Shown in pieces: positions 42,380 through 51,328 of a DNA stretch of 64,000 nt. The stretch spans positions 126,030 to 190,029 of the forward strand of contig NZ_SPQG01000005.1 of assembly GCF_004944975.1 (NCBI RefSeq), in the 5' to 3' direction. Position numbers and translations under genes: made by a program. The stretch's first letter is position 1. Each line of letters begins with the position of its first letter. The DNA comes from Halorhabdus amylolytica. Its GTDB lineage: Archaea; Halobacteriota; Halobacteria; Halobacteriales; Haloarculaceae. Below the pieces are notes generated by a model that was not told the DNA's origin, did not search any database, and saw only the letters and a list, made by a program, of their open reading frames with translations.

Positions 42380-43651
42380 TCAGTCCGGCGGTTCGGAAGC
42401 GGTCGATGAGCTGTTGCTGTCTCCGGGAACGTCGACGTTCCGGATCGGTGGCGCAAGCCAGAACAGCGAGAGTGCACAGACGACGAAGATCCCTCCGAGG
42501 ACGGCGACAGCGCCAACTGGCGAAAACAGGTCGGCGAACATACCACTCCCGACGCGGAACGGGATACCCGCGAGCGCACGGATCATTGCGATGGCTGAAA
42601 TGACAGTCGCCCGTCCCACCGAGGCGATATGGTCGTTGATGTACCGGCTGGAGATCGGGAAGACGAGACTGTTCGATCCTTTCATCGCGAAAAACATGGG
42701 GAAGACAGCGACGGGGACCAGGGGCGGAACGAGGTACAACAGGGCGATCCCCATTGGCAACAGGAATATCGCGCGTTTGACCCCCAGGACGGACTCGACC
42801 GTGGCGGCGTAGTCGCTTCCGACGGCCGAGACGGCCATGAACGACGCATAGAGGAAGCCAAGCGTCGCAGCCTCCGGAATCCCGTAGCTCGCAAGGACCG
42901 CGCCGTAGGTCTGTTCTAACGTATCACGGACGATCGGCTGAATGTACATGTCCGCGGTCAACAGTGCGCCGGAGAACAGCGCCATGTAGACGACGAACCA
43001 CCGGAGTTCGCGGGAGGTGATCCGCTCCCGGATGGTCGGGAGGGCCTCAAGCAGTGGAAGCGACCCGTCGTCGTCCCCGCGGTCCTCGGCATATGCAGCG
43101 TTTTTCGGGAGCAAGAACACCGCGGCGACGTTGACCAGACTGAGCGCAACCGCCGCGTAAAACGGGTACAACGGGTCCAGAACGTACAGGAGACCGCCGA
43201 CGATCATAGTAACCGCCCGGACGGCCTTGCTGACCGCGCTGGCCCGGCCGCTGATGCGCGTGAACTCGTCGGTGATGTCGTGCTCGTCGAGAGTGTCGTA
43301 CAGCCAGGCGCTCCCGCTTCCCGAGACGAACGTGTGGCCAAACGAGAGAGTGCCGAAGACGAACAGAAAGCCCCAGATGTCCGTCGCCACGAGATAGCCG
43401 GCGTTCGAGATCACGAACAGCACGGCTGCGATGGCGAGGCTGTTGCGCCGACCGATCCGGTCACCGATCCAGCCGGTCGGAATCTCCCCGCCGACCACGA
43501 CGATGGACTGGACCGTCGCGATGATCCCGATCTCGGTGAACGTCAGGCCGTTCAACAGCAAGAAAAGCGTGTAGATCGGGTACGTAAATCCCGGGCCACT
43601 CGTCGCCCGATAGACGTAGTACTTCAGGATGGTTCGGGACGCATCGACCAT
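42380..43651 (-). CDS. MFS transporter
   Basis: A 423-residue transporter with about 12 TM helices. Between TM2 and TM3 the MFS signature appears as GWIGDRIGRRNSLAIAA. The N-terminal part (LLLNGLTFTEIGIIATVQSI) is typical of drug/unknown-substrate MFS proteins. A charged cytoplasmic loop (EDRGDDDGSLPLLEALP) separates the two halves. Substrate unknown. It is convergent with atpD and transcribed away from the GNAT pair's end. Confidence 0.85.
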   Translation of the reverse strand: MVDASRTILKYYVYRATSGPGFTYPIYTLFLLLNGLTFTEIGIIATVQSIVVVGGEIPTGWIGDRIGRRNSLAIAAVLFVISNAGYLVATDIWGFLFVFGTLSFGHTFVSGSGSAWLYDTLDEHDITDEFTRISGRASAVSKAVRAVTMIVGGLLYVLDPLYPFYAAVALSLVNVAAVFLLPKNAAYAEDRGDDDGSLPLLEALPTIRERITSRELRWFVVYMALFSGALLTADMYIQPIVRDTLEQTYGAVLASYGIPEAATLGFLYASFMAVSAVGSDYAATVESVLGVKRAIFLLPMGIALLYLVPPLVPVAVFPMFFAMKGSNSLVFPISSRYINDHIASVGRATVISAIAMIRALAGIPFRVGSGMFADLFSPVGAVAVLGGIFVVCALSLFWLAPPIRNVDVPGDSNSSSTASEPPD

Positions 43652-43766
43652 AGGGAAGGCGAGTACCCGATTCCAGTGCCCGCCTTTTCAATATGTCGAG
43701 AGCGTCGCGCTCGCCGTCGCGTGCGGGCGTCCAGAAGCGGTGGCGATGGCCGCGACCGCGACGTCG

Positions 43767-44348
43767 TCAGGCCCCGTCCAGCCACTCCTCGGCGAGGATA
43801 GCGTACCGACGGGCGTCGACGTACCGTCCCTCGTAGAAGGTCTCCTCGCGGTAATGTCCCTCCTGCTCGAATCCGAGTTTCTCGAGGACGGCCCGGGAGG
43901 CGTCGTTGGGTTCGACGACCATCGCCCACACCTTATGAAGGCGCCGCTCGCCGAAGGCGTGATCGAGCAACAGTCGGGTCGCTTCGGTGACGTAGCCGTT
44001 GCCCTGCTCGGCCGGGGCACTCCAGTACATCAGCATCCCGACGTCGTGGGGACGATTGATCCACGGGATGGCGACCTGGCCGACGCGCGTCACCGCGTCA
44101 GCATCACCCGTCCGCAACGCCTCGGCCGGCCCCGTACAGACGAGAAAGTCCATCTCGTCGTCACCGTCGTCGTAGATTCCCTCCTCGAAATGTTCGGTTA
44201 CCTGATGGCGGGTCCGCGGGCTGACGTCAGTGAGCGGGCGACGAACCGCCGCACTGTTGCGGTGTTGGTGGTAGAAGTCGGCGTCTTCGTCCTCCCAGGG
44301 GTGCAAGGCGACGGTCTCTCCCATGCGGAACGCGGGTCCCGGCATCAC
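43767..44348 (-). CDS. GNAT acetyltransferase (RimJ/RimL-like), second of a pair
   Basis: A 193-residue acetyltransferase. AEQGNGYVTEATRLLLDHAF is the acetyl-CoA binding motif A, and ASRAVLEKLGFEQEGHYREE is the motif common to RimJ/RimL enzymes that acetylate protein N-termini or small amines. It overlaps the upstream paralogue by four bases, and the two proteins share the same N-terminal pattern (MPGPAF / MPGPVF), so they are a tandem duplication with divergence. Confidence 0.85.
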   Translation of the reverse strand: MMPGPAFRMGETVALHPWEDEDADFYHQHRNSAAVRRPLTDVSPRTRHQVTEHFEEGIYDDGDDEMDFLVCTGPAEALRTGDADAVTRVGQVAIPWINRPHDVGMLMYWSAPAEQGNGYVTEATRLLLDHAFGERRLHKVWAMVVEPNDASRAVLEKLGFEQEGHYREETFYEGRYVDARRYAILAEEWLDGA

Positions 44349-44878
44349 TCAACCCTCCACTCGGTCGCGAGCAGGCCGTACCGCACGACATCGACGTGGT
44401 CCCCCTCCAGGAACGCGGCGTCGCGCATCCGACCCTCCTCGGTGAAGCCGAGCGACGCCAACAGCCCCCGCGAGGAATCGTTGGTGGCGTAACTGTCCGC
44501 CTGGACACGATGGAGCCGGAGTTCCTCGAATCCGTACTCCAGCAGGAGCGAGACTGCCTCGCGGCCGTACCCTTCGCGCCGGTGTTTCGGCAGGATCCAG
44601 TAGGAGAGGTCGGCCACGCCGGGCGTTCGATCCACCTCGGGGAAGGTGACGGCACCCACGAGATCACCGTCCACGCCGGCGGTGAACCAGTAACTGTCGT
44701 CACCGGAGATTGACTCCTCGTAGAACTCCTCGACCGTGTCGCTGTTTCCGGGCGTGTCGATGCCGAGCGGAACCCGGACGTCCGGGTCGTTTCGGGCGCG
44801 CGTGAACGCGTCGAGATCCGACTCCGCGACGACGTGGAGGTCGACGCGATCGCCCGACTGGAAGACGGGACCAGGCAT
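44345..44878 (-). CDS. GNAT acetyltransferase (RimJ/RimL-like), first of a pair
   Basis: A 177-residue paralogue of the next gene. The motif HRREGYGREAVSLLLEYGF binds acetyl-CoA, and SSRGLLASLGFTEEGRMRDA completes the domain. The start MPGPVFQSGDRVDLHVV at 44878 aligns with the start of its neighbour. The frame is open much further upstream, but that part is low-complexity shadow. The ATGA overlap indicates a two-gene operon. Confidence 0.85.
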   Translation of the reverse strand: MPGPVFQSGDRVDLHVVAESDLDAFTRARNDPDVRVPLGIDTPGNSDTVEEFYEESISGDDSYWFTAGVDGDLVGAVTFPEVDRTPGVADLSYWILPKHRREGYGREAVSLLLEYGFEELRLHRVQADSYATNDSSRGLLASLGFTEEGRMRDAAFLEGDHVDVVRYGLLATEWRVE

Positions 44879-45135
44879 ACCACTTCCTTCTAAGGGTCCC
44901 GTCAAATCGTTTGTGTAATGGGCGTGTATCTCGCTGATGGCCCTCGGCTGCTGAAGGCCTCCGGGCCCACCGACGACAGGTTGACCCGGGCGAGTCCGAT
45001 CGCTGCGGGTGAATCTCGCCCTCCCGAAGTGTCGGGCAGTCCGTCTTCCAGCTCGGCCCCGTCGTTCCATCACTGCGCCGATCTCCCGATTCGATCGCAC
45101 GGGAACTTTTTGTACGTCGGCGATCCAGATCGGCC

Positions 45136-45528
45136 ATGGACTGTCCGGACTGCGACAATGGGTTGCTCGCCTTCCGGGTGCCGGCCGGCCAGCGGGAGTA
45201 CCTTCCCGGCGAGGAGCCGGGGGCGGCGATCTGCCCGCGGTGTCTCCGGCTGGTCCCGGTCGCCGACCCGCCCGCGGACCTCCCCGACTTTCGGGCCATC
45301 GACGACGCCTTCCCGGCCGAACCCGAGGCCGCGATCCCGATGGCGCTCGCCCTGGGACTGCTGTCCTCTCTCGCGGTCTACCGCCAGGAGATCTCGGTAC
45401 TCCTCTCGGACGTCGAACGGGCCGGCGTCGATCCGCTGCTGGTGGTCGACCGGCTGGCATTCGCCGACGGTGTCGAGACGCCCATCGATCTGGAGGGCAG
45501 GCGCCGACAACTCGAACAACTGCTGTGA
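45136..45528 (+). CDS. Zinc-binding haloarchaeal protein (DUF6276-like)
   Basis: A 130-residue acidic protein starting MDCPDCDNGLLAFRVPAG. CPDC and CPRC (ICPRCLRLVPV) form a probable four-Cys zinc site in the first 45 residues. A helical domain follows (PMALALGLLSSLAVYRQEIS). From memory this matches the haloarchaeal family DUF6276. No function known. A TATA-like actttttgta (about 45101-45110) lies upstream. It is convergent with aRF1. Confidence 0.72.
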   Translation: MDCPDCDNGLLAFRVPAGQREYLPGEEPGAAICPRCLRLVPVADPPADLPDFRAIDDAFPAEPEAAIPMALALGLLSSLAVYRQEISVLLSDVERAGVDPLLVVDRLAFADGVETPIDLEGRRRQLEQLL

Positions 45529-45585
45529 GGAAGGACGGCTCCCGAGCGGGAACCGCCCGCCGAGAACCGTCGACGACCGGCAGCA

Positions 45586-45601
45586 ACCCAACTGGTTGGG
45601 T
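45586..45601. terminator. Possible bidirectional terminator hairpin
   Basis: acccaac and gttgggt form a perfect 7-bp stem with a 2-nt loop in the 301-bp gap between convergent genes (45136-45528 plus, 45830-47083 minus). The rest of the gap shows no gene. Confidence 0.35.
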
Positions 45602-45802
45602 ATCGTTGCTAAGACTGTCGCATCCAATTGAACAAATGCAGTGGCTGTGCCACTGCCGACCATCGAACGTCCGGAGACCACTCGGTGTACCCCCAACGTT
45701 CCACTGGCGTTTCGATTGCCGGTCGCCGGGATTCCGGCGGCCTACCTCCGTTTCTGCGGCGAGGGCCGATCGAACCGATCGGCGTCCACGGGCGCGGCGA
45801 GG

Positions 45803-45846
45803 GTCGATCACACGCCTGTCGAATGTCGATCACACGCCTGTCGAAT
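45803..45846. repeat. Perfect 22-bp tandem duplication across the aRF1 stop codon
   Basis: gtcgatcacacgcctgtcga plus at is present at 45803-45824 and, identical, at 45825-45846. The copy nearer the gene contains the TGA of aRF1 (minus strand, 45830-45832). Confidence 0.95.
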
Positions 45847-47083
45847 AACGCAGGATCCCCGCGATGCCACCGAAAGCCGTCAATAGCTGTTCGCCCTTCT
45901 CGAAGTCCGTCGAGACGAACACCGTCTCCGTGCCGCGTTGTCCAGCCAGTTCCATGAGGTGTTCGATGGCGTCCTCGCGTTTCTCTAGATCCACCTCTTC
46001 CCCGCAGGTCTCGCAAGTGATCTCGGGCGTCTCCGCGTTCCGATCGAGCAGTTCGTACTCCGTGTGACCGTTCGGACAGTCGTACGTGGCGACGTCCTTC
46101 CGAAGATCCTCGCTGATGAGCAACTGTTCGACCGATCCCATGTTGAGGTTCTGTCTGGTCTGGTCGAACCCATAGGTCGCCTTCTTGCCGTCGTGCAGTT
46201 CCGAGAAGAACTCCTCCATGACCTGCTTGTCCTGGAGGATCTCGTGTTCGGCCAGGACATCTTCGGCGGCGTCGACGAGATCGTGGAGCCCGGACTCGTC
46301 GGTGTAGGCCACGTCGAACTTCCCCAACACCATGTCCTGGAGTTCGTGGTGGAGATAGTCGCCGTCCAAGAACTCGTCCTTGGTCGGGGAAGGACCGCCG
46401 ACGAGGATCCCGTCGAGGTCGTGACGTTCCGGAACAAAGAGGTCGTTGGCCATCCCGGCGACCTCCTGATAGAAGTTGTCGATGGCTTCCAGACGCAGGC
46501 GGGCGAACCGCTGGGCGGACTGGCCACCTTTCCGTTGTTTGCCGGGGACGAGCGAGGAGGCGGATTTGACGGGTTCGACACGCTTGCCTTTGAGCCAACC
46601 GACGTTGGCCTCCCGGCGATCGAGGACGATCAGCCCGAACAGACCCTTGTCGGCGAGCATCCCCTCCAGTGGTTCAGTGAGAAACTCCGAATCGCAGTGA
46701 TACCGGAAGGACTGGATCGGGTCGGGCGGGCTCTCTAAGACGCGGGTAATCATGTCGCTGCGGCCGCCGCCGGTGTCGATCGCGCCGGAGAACAACACCA
46801 TGCCGTTCTCGGGCGGTTCGTTGTCGTAATAGCGGAGGCGATCTTTGATCGACTTCAGGGCGTCCTGGACGTTCGTCCGGGTCTCTTTGGACTTGATGTT
46901 GCTGGCCTCGCTGTGTTCCTGGGTAACGTGGGCGACGACGTCGCTGATCAGGGTGTCCTCGGGGACGTAGATACTCACGAGTTGCGTACCCGACCCTCGG
47001 TAGTCCTCCAGCTCCTCGATGACCTTCCGGAACTCGTATTTCTGCCGGTCGGTCTGGCCCCCGTCCTGTTCCTGACTACTCAT
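45830..47083 (-). CDS. prf1: Peptide chain release factor aRF1
   Basis: A 417-residue class 1 release factor. It has the codon-recognition motif NIKS (62-65, in EASNIKSKETR) with the YxCxxxF motif (YHCDSEF, about 128-134), and the catalytic GGQ at 186-188 (GKQRKGGQSAQRFARLR). The C-terminal domain carries a zinc-like CPNGH...CETCG pair. It reads all three stop codons and triggers peptide release. Full length. Its own stop codon lies in a perfect 22-bp tandem duplication. Confidence 0.96.
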   Translation of the reverse strand: MSSQEQDGGQTDRQKYEFRKVIEELEDYRGSGTQLVSIYVPEDTLISDVVAHVTQEHSEASNIKSKETRTNVQDALKSIKDRLRYYDNEPPENGMVLFSGAIDTGGGRSDMITRVLESPPDPIQSFRYHCDSEFLTEPLEGMLADKGLFGLIVLDRREANVGWLKGKRVEPVKSASSLVPGKQRKGGQSAQRFARLRLEAIDNFYQEVAGMANDLFVPERHDLDGILVGGPSPTKDEFLDGDYLHHELQDMVLGKFDVAYTDESGLHDLVDAAEDVLAEHEILQDKQVMEEFFSELHDGKKATYGFDQTRQNLNMGSVEQLLISEDLRKDVATYDCPNGHTEYELLDRNAETPEITCETCGEEVDLEKREDAIEHLMELAGQRGTETVFVSTDFEKGEQLLTAFGGIAGILRYSTGV

Positions 47084-47233
47084 TACTACTGTGTAGCCGG
47101 ATGACGGGTAAGTATGCTTTGACCGCGGGGTTCCCTACGGCCCGTTATAGCACGAAGAGTCCGGAAGCCCGCCTTCAGGGCCGACCCGACAGCCGAACAT
47201 CGATGACCTGCGAGAGTTACAGCGGGGCGAAAG

Positions 47234-47251
47234 CCCACCTTCAGGGGTGGG
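47234..47251. repeat. Hairpin resembling an IS1341-type element end
   Basis: cccacc and ggtggg pair around a 6-nt loop, within aaagcccaccttcagggg and followed by tgggtagctgac. This is the pattern of haloarchaeal IS1341/TnpB element termini. A related sequence (gaagcccgccttcagggc) lies about 65 bp upstream. No tnpB is attached, so this would be a solo end or MITE remnant in the aRF1-MinD intergenic region. Confidence 0.4.
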
Positions 47252-47321
47252 TAGCTGACACTGGGATCTGATGGACAAACGGCTTTATATGGGAGCCATG
47301 TGAGTGTTCGAACATCGAGGG

Positions 47322-48137
47322 ATGACGGGACACGTCTTCACTATCGCAGGCGGCAAGGGCGGGGTCGGGAAGACCACGACGGCCGTCAACGTCGGCACGG
47401 CCTTACAGGAGGCCGACTACGACGTCGTGACCGTCGACGCTGACCTCGGCATGGCGAACATGGCGGCCATGCTCGGCGTCGAGTTCGACAACAGTCTCCA
47501 CGAGGTGTTGGCCGAGGAATCGGCGATCAGCGACACACTCACCGAGGGGCCGGGCGGACTGACAGTTGTCCCGGGTGAACAGAGCCTCGAAGCCTTCGCC
47601 GACGCGGATCCGGCCAAACTCAGGAAGGTAGTTAAGACGCTGGTCAACGCCTACGACGTGGTGTTGATCGACACCGGCGCCGGCCTGAGCCACGAGGCGA
47701 CAGTCCCGCTGGGGCTGGCCGACAGTGTCCTGCTCGTGACCACGCCCGACGAAGTCGCCGTCGGCGACGCGAACAAGACCGCCGGGCTCGCAAAGCGTGT
47801 CGACGGCAAGGTCATCGGCTCGATCCTGACGCGGGCGACCGGCCCCGAGGACATCGAGGCCGTCACTGCCGACCTCGAACACGATCTCCTGGCCGTGATT
47901 CCGGAAGATGCCGAGGCGACCGCGGACGAACCGCTGGTGTTGAACTTCCCCGATAGTCCGGCCGCGAAGGCCTACCGTCGGCTGGCGGCGTCGCTGGTCC
48001 GCATCCTCGAAGGCGAGTCGGCCGAGACCGTCACCGACGAGGGGACCGAGTGGTTCCCCAGTGAGGAGGAAGCGACCGAAGACGAGGAAGACGACGAAGA
48101 GGGATCCGGCGGTGTCTTCGGCGTCTTCGGTCGATGA
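47322..48137 (+). CDS. minD: MinD/ParA family ATPase
   Basis: A 271-residue deviant Walker A ATPase: GKGGVGKTTTAVNV (residues 11-24), DVVTVDADLGMANM (switch I) and DVVLIDTGAGLSHEA (Walker B). The tail after residue 240 is a run of Glu/Asp followed by GVFGVFGR, a possible amphipathic end rather than the usual MinD membrane helix. Haloarchaea have several MinD homologues; they affect motility and chemoreceptor placement rather than division. The ATG at 47322 is preferred over the GTG at 47304. A TATA-like tttatatg lies at about 47284. Confidence 0.85.
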   Translation: MTGHVFTIAGGKGGVGKTTTAVNVGTALQEADYDVVTVDADLGMANMAAMLGVEFDNSLHEVLAEESAISDTLTEGPGGLTVVPGEQSLEAFADADPAKLRKVVKTLVNAYDVVLIDTGAGLSHEATVPLGLADSVLLVTTPDEVAVGDANKTAGLAKRVDGKVIGSILTRATGPEDIEAVTADLEHDLLAVIPEDAEATADEPLVLNFPDSPAAKAYRRLAASLVRILEGESAETVTDEGTEWFPSEEEATEDEEDDEEGSGGVFGVFGR

Positions 48138-48240
48138 CTCGACTGTCCTGTCCTGGCAGATCCCGTCATCCTGCGTTCTCCTAGCCACCGGCCGCCGTGT
48201 CGTTTCTCGGCCAGTATCGTCGCCACGACGGTCAGACTGA

Positions 48241-48256
48241 CACGGCTTCAGCCGTG
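48241..48256. repeat. Hairpin resembling an IS1341-type right end
   Basis: cacggct and agccgtg pair with a 2-nt loop, followed by agaggatgtcaag. This is the pattern seen at the right ends of haloarchaeal IS1341-type elements. No tnpB is adjacent. It could also serve as a terminator between the convergent minD and argS. Confidence 0.4.
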
Positions 48257-48284
48257 AGAGGATGTCAAGAGTTGCTGTCCGACA

Positions 48285-50036
48285 CTACATCGACTCCGGA
48301 GCGGCGACGCCGAGGACGTCCAGCGAGTTAGCGATGGTCGTCCGCGCGGCGGCGACCAGCGCCAGTCGGGCTGGCCGCGTCTCCCCGTCCGCGTCGAGCA
48401 CCGGGCATTCCCGGTAGAAGACGTTGAACGCCTCCGCGAGGTCGCGCGTGTACGTCGCGACGACGTGGGGCCGGAGTTCGTCGGCCGCCTGCTCGATCAC
48501 GGCCGGGAACCGGGCGATCTCCCGAAGCAGGTCGCGTTCCGCGGCGGTCGTGAGGGCGTCGGCGTCGACCGCATCGGGTACCTCCTGACCGGCCCCACGA
48601 CCTTCCTCGATGATGCCACAACAACGGGCGTGGACGTACTGGACGTACGGCGCCGACTGGGCCTCGAAGTCCAAGGCGCGTTCCCATTCGAAGGTGATCC
48701 CCTTCGTGGGTTGTTTGGCGACGACATCGTACCGGACCGCCCCGATCCCGACCTGGTGGGCGATGCGTTCGACGTCGTCAGAATCGAGGTCGTCGCTCCG
48801 TTGGCGGTCTTCGAGGCGATTTTCGACCTCGTCGCGGGCGCGATCGATCGCCTCGTCGAGCAGGTCGTCGAGGTCGACGCCCGTCCCCTCGCGGGTGCTC
48901 ATCCCGCCCTCCGGTAAGTTGACCCACGAGTAGAAGACTTGCTGGAGCCGATCAGTGTCGTGACCGAGGAGGTCGAGGGTCGCCGAGAGCTGATCGGCCT
49001 GGAGCTTGTGATCTTCGCCGAGTACCGTCACCGCACGGTCGAAGTTGTCGAACTTCCACTCGTGGTGGGCCAGATCCCGGGTCGTGTACAGCGAGGTGCC
49101 GTCCGAGCGAAGAAAGACGAGGTTCTTCTCGAAGTCGGGCAAGTCGAGTTGCCAGGCGTCGTCCTCGAAGACAGCCGCGTCGAGGTCCTTAAGGCGGTCG
49201 ACGACGTCGTCGGTCGACCCGTCGCGCATGAACCGCGTCTCCTTGACGAACTCGTCGAACTCGGCGGGCAACCGCCCGAGAGTCCCACACATTCCTCCCA
49301 GCACAGTGTCGACGACCTCGCTCACGCGCTCGTAGGTCTCCTCGTCGCCCTCTTCGAGTCCCTGGAGGATCGCCTGGATCGCCTCCTCGGCGGCCTCGCG
49401 GTCGCTTTCGCTGGCTTCCTCGAGGTAGTCGTTGCCCTTCCGGTAGTACCGGACCATCTCGTACTCCGGGGAGTCCCGTTCCGGTTCGGGCAAGGCGCTC
49501 TCCTCGAAGGTCTCGTAGGCCCAGGTGAAGACGGCGATCTGGCGGCCGGCGTCGTTGACGTAGTAGTGGCGTTCGACATCGTTACCGGCGTATTCGAGGA
49601 CACGAGCCAGCGCGTCCCCCACGATGGGGTTGCGCGCCCGACCGACGTGGACCGGGCCGGTCGGATTGGCGCTGGTGTGTTCGACGACGACCGACTCGCC
49701 GGTGTCGGGAAGCGTCCCGTAGTCGTCGGCCTGTGCGGCCTCGAGCGTTTCGTCGAAGTACCGGTCACTCGGCAGGAAGTTGACGTAGGGACCCCGCGTT
49801 TCGACATCCTCCAGGTATGCATAGACGTCCGGGTCGATCTCGGCTGCAAGGTCGGCGGCGATCTCCGGTGGTGGAGCGCCCGCCACGTCGGCGAGTCGAT
49901 AGGCGACGCTCGAGGCCAGGACGGCCGGTACGTCTTCCGGGGGGCGTTCGATCCCCAGATCGTCGGTCGGAAAATCGAGCGCAGAGAGCGCGTCGCCCAT
50001 CGCCGCGACGACCGCCGAACGAAATGACAGGTACAT
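48285..50036 (-). CDS. argS: Arginyl-tRNA synthetase
   Basis: A 583-residue class I synthetase. [20 protein letters not shown] holds the HIGH-type signature (HVGR) and [13 protein letters not shown] the KMSKS-type loop (MSTREG). The N-terminal add-1 domain (residues 1-110) and the C-terminal DALR anticodon-binding domain ([20 protein letters not shown]) are complete. The start [17 protein letters not shown] at 50036 fits the family. The upstream open frame is not used because it is Arg-rich. It charges tRNA-Arg. Confidence 0.96.
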   Translation of the reverse strand: MYLSFRSAVVAAMGDALSALDFPTDDLGIERPPEDVPAVLASSVAYRLADVAGAPPPEIAADLAAEIDPDVYAYLEDVETRGPYVNFLPSDRYFDETLEAAQADDYGTLPDTGESVVVEHTSANPTGPVHVGRARNPIVGDALARVLEYAGNDVERHYYVNDAGRQIAVFTWAYETFEESALPEPERDSPEYEMVRYYRKGNDYLEEASESDREAAEEAIQAILQGLEEGDEETYERVSEVVDTVLGGMCGTLGRLPAEFDEFVKETRFMRDGSTDDVVDRLKDLDAAVFEDDAWQLDLPDFEKNLVFLRSDGTSLYTTRDLAHHEWKFDNFDRAVTVLGEDHKLQADQLSATLDLLGHDTDRLQQVFYSWVNLPEGGMSTREGTGVDLDDLLDEAIDRARDEVENRLEDRQRSDDLDSDDVERIAHQVGIGAVRYDVVAKQPTKGITFEWERALDFEAQSAPYVQYVHARCCGIIEEGRGAGQEVPDAVDADALTTAAERDLLREIARFPAVIEQAADELRPHVVATYTRDLAEAFNVFYRECPVLDADGETRPARLALVAAARTTIANSLDVLGVAAPESM

Positions 50037-50224
50037 ACCTTCGCTTTTCCAGCGCCGGATATAGGGATGACGGACTCGGCCGGTCGAGCCGTCGAGTCGT
50101 GAGCACAAGGCCGTTGTCCCATCGTCGAACGTGCGTCACCAGTCTGGGTGTCGGTCGCCACACCGGCCCAGACGGGCGCGACCTGCGGGGGATTTATAGC
50201 GTTCGGTACCGGAGTTCCTATCTG

Positions 50225-51259
50225 ATGCAGACAGCAGTTCTCACCGAGGATCTGGCGTTCGAGTTCGAGGATCGTGAGCGACCGACTCCCGACAGCGACG
50301 AGGTACTCGTCGAGATGACCGACGTCGGGATCTGCAAGTCCGACGTCCACTACTGGGAGCACGGCAAGATCGGCGACTATGTCGTCGAGGACCCGCTGAT
50401 CCTCGGGCACGAGAGTGCGGGCGTCATCGCTGCGGTCGGCGACGATGTCGAGGGACTCGAAGCCGGCGACCGCGTCGCGCTCGAACCGGGCATCGTCTGT
50501 GGCCGGTGTGAGCACTGTCGCCGCGGGGAGTACAATCTCTGTCCGAACGTCGATTACATGGCGACGCCGCCCTTCGACGGTGCCTTTGCTGAGTATCTGG
50601 CCTGGCCGGCCGACCTCGTCCACCCGCTGCCCGATAACGTCTCGCTGGTCGAAGGTGCATTGTGCGAACCGTTCGGCATCGGCCTGCACGCAACGAACCG
50701 TGGCGACGTGGGCCACGGCGACACCGTCGCGATCCTGGGCGGCGGGACGGTCGGCTCGCTCACGATGGAAGCTGCAAAGACCGCGGGCGCGACTGACATC
50801 ATCGTGGGTGACATCGTCGACAGCAAACTCGAGCGCGCGAAGGAACACGGCGCGGACGCGACGGTCAACGTTCGCGAGGGTGACTTCGCCGCGACTGTCG
50901 AGGCGTACACCGATGGCCGGGGAGCCGACGTCGTCTTCGAGGCGACCGACTCCGAACCCGACGTCGAAGCGTTGATCGACGCCGCACGGCGCGGCGGGAC
51001 GGTCGTCATGATCGGGCTTGCCGACGAGGCGACCGTCGAGGTCGACGCCTTAGAGATCATCACCAACGAACTGGACGTGCTGGGTTCCTTCCGGGACGCG
51101 AACCGCTATCCGCCGGCGATCGACCTGCTGGAAGACGGTACCGCCGACATCGAGTGGATCGCCGACTTCACCGAACCGCTGGGCAACGTTAAGGAAGCCT
51201 TCGAACGCGCCCGCGATGACGACGACGCGATCAAGGGTATGATCTCGATCGGCGATTGA
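50225..51259 (+). CDS. Zinc-dependent MDR dehydrogenase, sorbitol/xylitol dehydrogenase-like
   Basis: A 344-residue medium-chain dehydrogenase. The catalytic zinc site is VGICKSDVHYWEHGKIGDYV, then GHESAG. The structural zinc has four Cys in CGRCEHCRRGEYNLCPN. The NAD(P)-binding motif is ILGGGTVGSLTMEAA. The SDVHYWEHG segment is characteristic of polyol (sorbitol, xylitol, arabitol) dehydrogenases rather than alcohol or threonine dehydrogenases. It probably oxidises a polyol to a ketose. A TATA-like tttatag (about 50193) lies upstream, and the start is ATG 50225. Monocistronic. Confidence 0.85.
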   Translation: MQTAVLTEDLAFEFEDRERPTPDSDEVLVEMTDVGICKSDVHYWEHGKIGDYVVEDPLILGHESAGVIAAVGDDVEGLEAGDRVALEPGIVCGRCEHCRRGEYNLCPNVDYMATPPFDGAFAEYLAWPADLVHPLPDNVSLVEGALCEPFGIGLHATNRGDVGHGDTVAILGGGTVGSLTMEAAKTAGATDIIVGDIVDSKLERAKEHGADATVNVREGDFAATVEAYTDGRGADVVFEATDSEPDVEALIDAARRGGTVVMIGLADEATVEVDALEIITNELDVLGSFRDANRYPPAIDLLEDGTADIEWIADFTEPLGNVKEAFERARDDDDAIKGMISIGD

Positions 51260-51328
51260 GACGTCGACAGCCCACAGGCACCGCCGGGGTCGTGGGTCTT
51301 TTCTCCGTCGATCCCGGAGGCAGTTGCG

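Noticed and set aside
44879-45811. Long N-terminal extension of the first GNAT
   Set aside because: Arg/Pro/Gly-rich shadow of the DUF6276-like gene; the GNAT domain begins at 44878 and aligns with its paralogue's start.
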